From positions 1 through 48,491 of the forward strand of contig NZ_JANWVH010000010.1 in assembly GCF_025056915.1 (NCBI RefSeq): DNA of 48,491 nucleotides, given 5' to 3'. Both the position numbers and the translations under genes were made by a program. The DNA comes from Meiothermus sp. GTDB taxonomy: Bacteria; Deinococcota; Deinococci; Deinococcales; Thermaceae. The notes under the pieces are model-generated. The model did no database searches. It worked only from the letters and a program-made list of their open reading frames with translations, and was not told the DNA's origin. Positions 43,339-48,491 of the stretch are shown piece after piece. The number at the start of each line of letters is the position of its first letter. The first letter of the stretch is position 1.

Positions 43339-44194
43339 CCAAGGCCTCGAGCATCCCCTGTGCCTCGCGCAGCCTGGCCTGTACCTCCTGTAGCTGCTGC
43401 TCGAGGCTTTCGGGCGGGGGGAGCCGGGTTTCTTGCAGATTTTTTCGCATCTCGTCCATGCTGTTGACCACGATGCCCACCAGCAGGTTCAGAAAAATTA
43501 GCGTGCCCAGCAGCACGAACGAGACCATGTACCCCACCGCCAGCAGGGGCTGAGCTGTTGGTTGGGTACACAGGGCGGGGTCCGGCAGCTCGAAGCGATT
43601 GCAGCCAAAATACTGGATGCGAAAAATTTCTACCCAACCCTCCAGGGTCAGGATGCTGAACAAAGTCAGCAGGGCGGTGTGCAGGTTGCCGAAGTGGAAG
43701 GGGTCGCCCTGGCCAAACAAAAACACCCCGGCCACGGCGTAGACATAAAGCAGCAGCACCATCAAGACCAGCACCCAGCCGATGGAGGGGATGCTCCGCA
43801 GCAAGGCGCCCAGAATAACCTGAAGGTCGGGCAGGGTGCGGATAAGCCGCAGCACGCGCAAGAGCCGCAGCAGGCGGGCCGCCACCGCATACGTTCCCAG
43901 CCCTGGCAGCAGGCTAAAGGCCACAATGGCGAAATCGAACACGTTCCAGCCGCTCTGAAAATAGCGCAGGGGCCGGGGCCAGAGGGCCGCCATGCGGAGC
44001 AGTACCTCGAGGGCAAAAACAGCCAGCACCAGTTGGTTGAGCAGGTGCAGGGTGGGGCCGTAGCGCTCCATCAGGGCCGGGTAGGTCTCGAGGCCCACCA
44101 GCACCGCCGCAAACAGGATGACGGCGGTCACGAAGCGATTGAACGGTTCCGATTCCACCAGACGGGCGAGGGTATTGGGTACAGAACGGCTCAC
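43322..44194 (-). CDS. Voltage-gated cation channel, CavMr/NaChBac-like
   Basis: 290 residues from GTG 44194, chosen by family length and a TATACT box 8 bp upstream; an in-frame ATG 30 codons earlier reaches into the repeat. It has six transmembrane segments, a voltage-sensor S4 with Arg every third residue (RLLRLLRVLRLIRTL), and a one-domain pore that must form a tetramer. The selectivity filter reads TLEGWVE; sodium channels of this family have TLESW. From memory, the native calcium channel CavMr of Meiothermus ruber has a Gly at the same site. A two-Cys turret (CNRFELPDPALC) follows the filter, and the C-terminus is a coiled coil (ESLEQQLQEVQARLREAQ). Confidence 0.9.
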   Translation of the reverse strand: MSRSVPNTLARLVESEPFNRFVTAVILFAAVLVGLETYPALMERYGPTLHLLNQLVLAVFALEVLLRMAALWPRPLRYFQSGWNVFDFAIVAFSLLPGLGTYAVAARLLRLLRVLRLIRTLPDLQVILGALLRSIPSIGWVLVLMVLLLYVYAVAGVFLFGQGDPFHFGNLHTALLTLFSILTLEGWVEIFRIQYFGCNRFELPDPALCTQPTAQPLLAVGYMVSFVLLGTLIFLNLLVGIVVNSMDEMRKNLQETRLPPPESLEQQLQEVQARLREAQGMLEALVKTRD

Positions 44195-44202
44195 ACCTGA
44201 AG

Positions 44203-44208
44203 AGTATA
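44203..44208 (-). promoter_or_regulatory. -10 element of the ion channel gene
   Basis: TATACT on the minus strand, 8 bp before the GTG at 44194. It lies just outside the R1 element, whose inner edge is 28 bp further on, so the insertion is immediately upstream of this promoter. Confidence 0.5.
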
Positions 44209-44236
44209 GGCGGTTCGGTCTGGGGACGGTATTCAA

Positions 44237-44509
44237 TACAGCGTCGCAAAGATGCTTGTACAGTTGCTTAGGGGCATCATTCAAGGGCTATATCAAGCCC
44301 CCTACTGTTCATCAACGAAAGCCCCTGTTGTTCCTCCCCTACAGCGTAGGGGAGGTCAGGTGGGGTTGCCGACCTGCACCTTTACGCTGCCTGCCATTTC
44401 AGGGCCCGACCAAACACCCTCCCCCACCCTCTCTACGTGGTAGGGAGGGGGCCCAGGAGCCATCGCACACGGAAAGCTGGAGGTGGATAAGCTTTTATAC
44501 GACTGTGTA
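44237..44509. mobile_element. MITE-like element R1, copy A (273 bp)
   Basis: Ends TACAGCGTCG and CGACTGTGTA are imperfect inverted repeats (8 of 10). The direct repeat TTCAA flanks both sides (44232-44236 and 44510-44514; the match extends to GTATTCAA if the end bases are shared). Inside are two palindromes: CCTCCCCTAC-AGC-GTAGGGGAGG (44333-44355, perfect) and CCCTCTCTAC-GTG-GTAGGGAGGG (44427-44449). No transposase gene is present. Inverted relative to copy B. It lies between the channel promoter and the SDR gene. Confidence 0.72.
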
Positions 44510-44664
44510 TTCAACCTGGTCAGCCAACGCTTTTTTACTGTTTGACAACCTGTCGGATTCCGCAAAGCCTGGAGCCGAAATCCGGGAGCGCGGTCAGTGG
44601 CGGCTCGAGACCTGCGCCACCCGCAGGGGATGTTGTCAGTGCTGGTTTGGCTCTGGAAGGCCCT

Positions 44665-45333
44665 TCACCCCTGTCCCTGGTAGACCACCTCGGTCTTCCA
44701 CCTGCCGGGCGGCTGGTCGTGCAGCTCCCAGAACTTTTCGGCGATCAGGTCGGGGTCGAAGGGGGTGTTGCGCCTGACCTGGCCCGCAATGGTCACGGTG
44801 GCCACATGGATGCCTTCGTGATAGAGCTCCTTGCTGAGCGCACCCACCAGGGCGCGCAGCGAGGCTTTGCCAATCGAGAGCGCGGCCAGCTCGGGCGCGG
44901 GGTTCAGGGCCAGGCCGCCTCCGGTAAAGAGGAGGGTGCCCTTGCGGCGCGAGAGCATGCCGGGGATCACCAGCTGGGCCGCCACCAGCGCTCCATAGAG
45001 GTTGACCTTGAGGGTGTCCTCGAGGGTCTCCGGGCTGAGTTCCGAAGCCCGGCCCCCTGCCGAGGCATAGGCGTTGTAGACCAGCACCTCGATGGGGCCG
45101 AGCTGCTTTTCGGTTTCCCTCACCGCTGAAATCAGCTGGGGGGTGCGGGTGATGTCGGCGGGGAAGCTTCTGACCATGCAGCCATCGAGCTCGAGGGCGC
45201 TGGCGTAGTTTTCCAGGCTGGCTACGCTGCGGGCAACCAGGCCCAGCCGATACCCTCCCCGCCCAAAGCGCCGGGCCACGCTGAGCCCGATGCCCCGCCC
45301 CATGCCCACCACCAGACACGCCTTCGGTTTCAT
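44665..45333 (-). CDS. SDR-family protein lacking the catalytic tyrosine
   Basis: 222 residues. A Rossmann fold with VVGMGRGIGLSVARRF as the nucleotide site and NAYA in place of NNAG. The expected YXXXK active site reads ALSIGK: the Lys remains but the position of Tyr is Leu, and the preceding Ser loop is GGGLALNP. It therefore looks like an atypical or non-catalytic SDR; a binding or regulatory role, or a different chemistry, is possible. Starts at ATG 45333; an upstream ATG seven codons earlier exists. The longer open frame to 45849 is spurious. Confidence 0.82.
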   Translation of the reverse strand: MKPKACLVVGMGRGIGLSVARRFGRGGYRLGLVARSVASLENYASALELDGCMVRSFPADITRTPQLISAVRETEKQLGPIEVLVYNAYASAGGRASELSPETLEDTLKVNLYGALVAAQLVIPGMLSRRKGTLLFTGGGLALNPAPELAALSIGKASLRALVGALSKELYHEGIHVATVTIAGQVRRNTPFDPDLIAEKFWELHDQPPGRWKTEVVYQGQG

Positions 45334-45583
45334 ACAACAAGCGCATGGTAACATCAAGGATGCTGTTTGTGGATTTGGGTAACGTTCTCCAGCCGACCCC
45401 GACCCTGCGCCCGAAGCCCCCTCACCCGGCAACCCCTGGTTGCTCTTTTGTGGGCTGTGCGGCAAGCTCGAGTCCAGAAAATACGGTATCGCCCCGCCCT
45501 CAAGCGACGGGCAGAGGGTAAATGGCCACGAACGAGGGCTTGGGCGGGCCGAGTCTGTGCCTGAAGCGAATGCGAGAGGAACT
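45334..45583. other. 250-bp intergenic region between the SDR-like gene and der
   Basis: I see no gene. The der ribosome site (GAGAGGA) is at its right end, and a TACGGT-like box near 45483 is the only promoter hint for der, too weak to call. No hairpin stands out. Confidence 0.4.
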
Positions 45584-46924
45584 ATGTACCGAGTGGTGAT
45601 TGTGGGTCGCCCCAATGTGGGCAAGTCGAGCCTGTTCAACAAACTACTGGGATTGCGGACTGCACCCGAGAAATCTGCCAGGGCCGGGAGCCAGTTTGCG
45701 GTGGTGGCCGACGTACCGGGGGTCACCCGCGACCTCAAAGAAGGGGTGGTCGAGAGCGAGCAGGGCCGCTTCAAGCTGGTGGACACCGGGGGCCTGTGGT
45801 CGGGGGACGTGTGGGAAAAGAAAATCAAGCAAAAGGTGGAGCGGGCCATTCAGGACGCCGACCTGGTGCTGTTTGCAGTGGATGGCCGCAGCGATATTGC
45901 GACGGCAGACCTCGAGGTCGCCGACTTTCTGCGCCGCCAGGGCAAACCGGTGCTTTTGGTCGCCACCAAGATAGACGACCCCAAGCACCAGGCCTACCTG
46001 GGTGACTTTTACGCCCTGGGCTTTGGCGAGCCCGTCCCCACCAGTGCGGCCCACAGCCGGGGTTTCGACGAGCTTTTAGAGCGCATCTGGGCTTTGCTGC
46101 CGGTGCGCCAGGGCGAGAGCGAGCCGGAGGTGGTACCCATCCGCCTGGCCATTGTGGGCCGCCCCAACGCGGGCAAGTCCAGCCTGCTCAACGCCATTCT
46201 GGGCGAGGAGCGGGTGATTGTCTCGGAAATCCCCGGCACCACCCGCGACACCATTGACGTGGAGTTCGACTACGGGGGCAGCAAGTTCTTGCTGGTGGAC
46301 ACCGCCGGCATCCGCAAGCGCCCCGAAACGGGGGTCGAAGAGCAGGCCATTGGACGCGCCCACCAGGCCATTCTGGATGCCGACGTGGTGTTGCTGGTGG
46401 TAGACCCCAAGGAACTCGGCGACCACGAGCTCAAGCTGGCCAACGAGGCCCTGGACGCTGGCAAGCCGGTGATCGTGACCATCACCAAGTGGGACCTGAT
46501 TCAAAGCAAGGAAGAAGCCAGGCGGGTGCGGGCCGACCTGGCCCTCAAACTGTCGCACATCCAGCACCTGCCCATCCTCTATGTTTCGTCCGTCACCAAG
46601 CAGAACCTGCACAAGCTCTTGTCGGAGGCAGCGCGGCTCTACGAGCTGGCTCGAGTGCGCTTCGAAACCGCCGAACTCAACCGATGGCTCTCGGTCTGGA
46701 GCACCCAGACCATGCTGCCCAACTTCAAGGGCAAGCCCCTCAAGCTCTTTTTCCTGACCCAGCCCGAGGTGGCCCCGCCCACCTTTGTCTTTTTTTGCAA
46801 CTACCCCCAGTTCGTGACCCGGGCCTTCGAGGGCTTCTTAAGGAACCGCATCGGCGAGGACCTGGGCCTGCGCGAAATTCCCTTTCGGATGGTCTTTCGG
46901 GGCCGCCGGGGCGAGGCGGTCTAG
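45584..46924 (+). CDS. der: Ribosome biogenesis GTPase Der (EngA)
   Basis: 446 residues, two GTPase domains in tandem and a KH-like C-terminus. Domain 1: GRPNVGKSS (7-15), DVPGVTRD, DTGG, TKID. Domain 2: GRPNAGKSS near residue 190, PGTTRDT, DTAGIRKR, TKWD. It assists 50S maturation. Domain 1 has about 14 extra residues (GLRTAPEKSARAGSQ) between the first helix and the AVVADVPG switch I, compared with what I recall of the usual NRLL..R.AVV spacing. ATG 45584 follows a GAGAGGA site; the 48 extra upstream codons are not family-like. Confidence 0.96.
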   Translation: MYRVVIVGRPNVGKSSLFNKLLGLRTAPEKSARAGSQFAVVADVPGVTRDLKEGVVESEQGRFKLVDTGGLWSGDVWEKKIKQKVERAIQDADLVLFAVDGRSDIATADLEVADFLRRQGKPVLLVATKIDDPKHQAYLGDFYALGFGEPVPTSAAHSRGFDELLERIWALLPVRQGESEPEVVPIRLAIVGRPNAGKSSLLNAILGEERVIVSEIPGTTRDTIDVEFDYGGSKFLLVDTAGIRKRPETGVEEQAIGRAHQAILDADVVLLVVDPKELGDHELKLANEALDAGKPVIVTITKWDLIQSKEEARRVRADLALKLSHIQHLPILYVSSVTKQNLHKLLSEAARLYELARVRFETAELNRWLSVWSTQTMLPNFKGKPLKLFFLTQPEVAPPTFVFFCNYPQFVTRAFEGFLRNRIGEDLGLREIPFRMVFRGRRGEAV

Positions 46925-46932
46925 CCGATTAG

Positions 46933-47185
46933 TACACAGTCTCAAAGAGACCCATGCACACCCAGAAATTCCAAAGAGTGATAGCCCTCGAGCCCCTCTC
47001 TACCGCGTAGGGAGGGTTGGGGAGGGCATCGGACAAGACCCCCAACCTGATGGTTGCGTCAAGGGCCAGGTCAGCGGCCCCACCTGGCCTCCCCTACGGC
47101 GTAGGGGAGAGCGAGTCCAGGCAAGGATTGACTTGATTCGCTCAGCGTGCGGCTGTGGTTGCACGGGCTTTTATGCGACACAGTA
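46933..47185. mobile_element. MITE-like element R1, copy B (253 bp)
   Basis: Left end TACACAGTCTC, right end GCGACACAGTA, flanked by ATTAG (46928-46932) and CTTAG (47186-47190), a four-of-five target duplication. Two palindromes: CCCTCTCTAC-CGC-GTAGGGAGGG (46994-47016) and CTCCCCTAC-GGC-GTAGGGGAG (47089-47109), the same pair as copy A in inverted order. The GTCGYATAAAAGC block next to one end is shared with copy A. It fills the gap between the convergent der and PrcB-like genes. Confidence 0.72.
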
Positions 47186-47186
47186 C

Positions 47187-48230
47187 TTAGTTGCCCGCCG
47201 CCAGCAACTGCCCCGCAGTGTCCACAAACTCGACCCGCCCAAAGCGCCCCGGCACCTCCAGCATCACAAAAGGGCTGGTGAGGGCCTGGGTCAGAATGGC
47301 TCCTGGCGCCGGGCTGTTCAGGCGCAGCGTGACCCTGAGGGTACTGCCCGAAAGCTGGCTGCTCACATACTGCACGCTGTAGCCGCCGGTGGGTTTCTGG
47401 CCCCAGAAGAAGGCCACCACCCGGCTCAGGTTGAAGTCCACGGCTGGCGTGGCCGGCTGGGGAATCTGGTTGCCCGTAGCCAGGCGCCAGAGGGTCACCA
47501 GCTGGCTGGTGTTGCTGGCGAGGAAGGCCGCCGGGTTCGGGGCGGTGTAGGCGGACTGGCCGCCTTGTTGCAGGACGCGCGGGGTGGGGTTGGGGGTGGG
47601 GGGCATAAGGGTTAGCTCCGTCTCGAGGCCATACTGCACTGCTACAGCCGCCACCCGGCTTTGGCTGGGGGCTGGCTCAAAGCGGTTGGGTTCCAGGGGA
47701 GGCTCAATTTCGTACACCACCACCGGACGCCCCCCTCGGCGGCCCAGGATTTCCCGCAGCAAGGCCTCGTTTTCGGCTTCCGAGAGGGAGGCCAGCCGGG
47801 GGCTGCCAGGGCGGTTTTCAACCACCTGGGCCGCGTTGCCGGCAATGGCCCCGCCCAGCCGCGACCAGCCCCCATCGAACAGCCAAGCACTCTGCACGCT
47901 GCGGCTGGTTCGCACCACGAACTGCAAACCGGGGAAGGTGCGGGTGGTCTGGGCCACGCGGGGCAGGGCCGGGCTAATCTCCCGGTAGAGGGCCTCTCCC
48001 CCCACCAGCAGGGCGTCGGCCACGGCCAGGGGACTTGCCGAGACGCCCCGGGTCAGGGCCAGACTGCGTTCCCCCAGCCGCACGGCCTGGGGTTCTCCGT
48101 AAAAATACGTCCAGCGCTCGGTATTCTCGGCGAAGAGCACCTGAATCTCGCTTAGTTGATAAGGTTGCTGCCCCGGTTGGGGTACACAACCGGCCAGGAT
48201 CAACATCGCTAGGCCCACCCATGGTTTCAT
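47187..48230 (-). CDS. Lipoprotein with C-terminal PrcB domain
   Basis: 347 residues. The lipobox LAGC (MKPWVGLAMLILAGC) predicts lipidation at Cys15 and envelope anchoring. The last 95 residues match the PrcB C-terminal domain (VDFNLSRVVAFFWGQKPTGGYSVQ...RVTLRLNSPAPGAILTQALTSPFVMLEV); PrcB was named from a Treponema protease complex. The first 200 residues are unrecognised (AVADALLVGGEALYREI, GRRGGRPVVVYEIEPPLEPN). ATG 48230 has TAAGAT 6 bp upstream. The TAA stop lies in the CTTAG flank of element R1, so the insertion sits exactly at the end of the gene and may have altered its C-terminus. Confidence 0.8.
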   Translation of the reverse strand: MKPWVGLAMLILAGCVPQPGQQPYQLSEIQVLFAENTERWTYFYGEPQAVRLGERSLALTRGVSASPLAVADALLVGGEALYREISPALPRVAQTTRTFPGLQFVVRTSRSVQSAWLFDGGWSRLGGAIAGNAAQVVENRPGSPRLASLSEAENEALLREILGRRGGRPVVVYEIEPPLEPNRFEPAPSQSRVAAVAVQYGLETELTLMPPTPNPTPRVLQQGGQSAYTAPNPAAFLASNTSQLVTLWRLATGNQIPQPATPAVDFNLSRVVAFFWGQKPTGGYSVQYVSSQLSGSTLRVTLRLNSPAPGAILTQALTSPFVMLEVPGRFGRVEFVDTAGQLLAAGN

Positions 48231-48236
48231 GTCTCC

Positions 48237-48242
48237 ATCTTA
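48237..48242 (-). promoter_or_regulatory. -10 element of the PrcB-like lipoprotein gene
   Basis: TAAGAT on the minus strand, 6 bp before the ATG at 48230; leaderless. Confidence 0.45.
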
Positions 48243-48491
48243 GCGGCTTTGGGTGAGCGAAGGGCCTTGGGTGAATCTTTGCTCAAAAGGTGGGGGGTGG
48301 GGTTGGGTTGGGATGAGAAGCGGGTAAAGGTACAGCGTGGAATCAGGGAGTGCAAACAGGTGCTTGCTGTGAAAGCTATTTTTTAGCGGAACGGCGTTTT
48401 TGAAGCACTACAAGTCAAGAGATTGAACTGTAGTGAAAAGTAGTGAAAAAAGGGCATAAACTTAGGCTGAAAGGATAGAATGCTCGGTCAA
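48243..48491. other. Right-edge region without a recognisable gene
   Basis: From 48400 the base composition becomes A-rich. CACTACA (48406-48412) and TGTAGTG (48429-48435) are an inverted pair with a 16-nt spacer, and GTAGTGAAAA is repeated in tandem (48430-48439, 48440-48449). These could be an operator for a gene beyond the edge. No promoter is certain. Confidence 0.35.

Noticed and set aside
45334-45849. N-terminal extension of the SDR-like protein
   Set aside because: Antisense to der and the intergenic region; the Rossmann fold begins right after ATG 45333.
46994-47109. The R1 palindromes as simple terminators of der and the lipoprotein gene
   Set aside because: They lack T tracts and recur elsewhere as parts of a larger repeated element; termination may be a side effect only.

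Overview
The window is high-GC (about 65% by eye) chromosomal DNA from a thermophilic member of the Thermaceae, most likely Meiothermus or a close relative. The evidence is the gene content (long-form HflX, a short Mfd, a TamB-like giant, form II CO-dehydrogenase-like genes, glycolipid-type glycosyltransferases), a voltage-gated channel whose filter resembles that of Meiothermus CavMr, extreme use of CTCGAG, many GTG starts, and -10 boxes 5-8 bp upstream of start codons, the leaderless arrangement known from Deinococcus-Thermus. I see no phage, CRISPR array or rRNA.

Layout. 1-5.7 kb, minus strand: PdhA-type E1 alpha and E1 beta (E1 beta runs off the left edge), a PLP aminotransferase, an MliC-type lysozyme-inhibitor protein behind triosephosphate isomerase, a haem-binding protein and bacterioferritin. 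5.7-7.4 kb, plus strand: an acyl-CoA carboxylase carboxyltransferase subunit. 7.4-14.8 kb: a molybdenum hydroxylase cluster (coxS-coxL-coxM, then a MoxR ATPase and a VWA protein) on the minus strand, with a divergent XdhC/CoxI maturation gene. 14.9-15.1 kb: initiator and elongator tRNA-Met one base apart, with a clear promoter and terminator. 15.3-17.4 kb: purine nucleoside phosphorylase, YggS-type PLP protein and a DivIVA-domain protein. 17.4-17.9 kb: two kinds of non-coding repeat. 17.9-21.2 kb: YdcF-like protein, HAD hydrolase, HflX behind a structured leader, acylphosphatase. 21.4-29.8 kb: one 2,784-residue TamB-family protein. 29.8-37.2 kb: envelope genes (polysaccharide deacetylase, MFS transporter, three glycosyltransferases, a lipid-A-disaccharide-synthase-like protein) plus pyroglutamyl peptidase. 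37.3-42.8 kb: Mfd, Nudix hydrolase, release factor 1 and a PlsC-type acyltransferase. 42.8-48.2 kb: DinB-like protein, voltage-gated ion channel, SDR-like protein, GTPase Der and a PrcB-like lipoprotein.

How genes work together. Several same-strand groups overlap by ATGA or lie within a few bases and are probable operons: pdhA-pdhB; tpiA-mliC; coxS-L-M-moxR-vwa; pcp-COG4370-GT2; MFS-deacetylase; prfA-nudix; PNP-yggS. The intergenic space carries two families of dispersed elements. One (44237-44509, 46933-47185, and a half copy near 17792-17886) is MITE-like, with imperfect terminal inverted repeats, probable 5-bp target duplications and two strong internal palindromes. The other (17546-17720 and 29899-30058) has GCGCTCTTCACA-type inverted ends.

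The points I would look at first are the two repeat families, the unusual purine-pocket residues in the phosphorylase, the calcium-channel-like filter, the attenuator-like hflX leader, the form II CO-dehydrogenase-like cluster of unknown substrate, and the overlapping divergent leaderless promoters at 32.63 kb.
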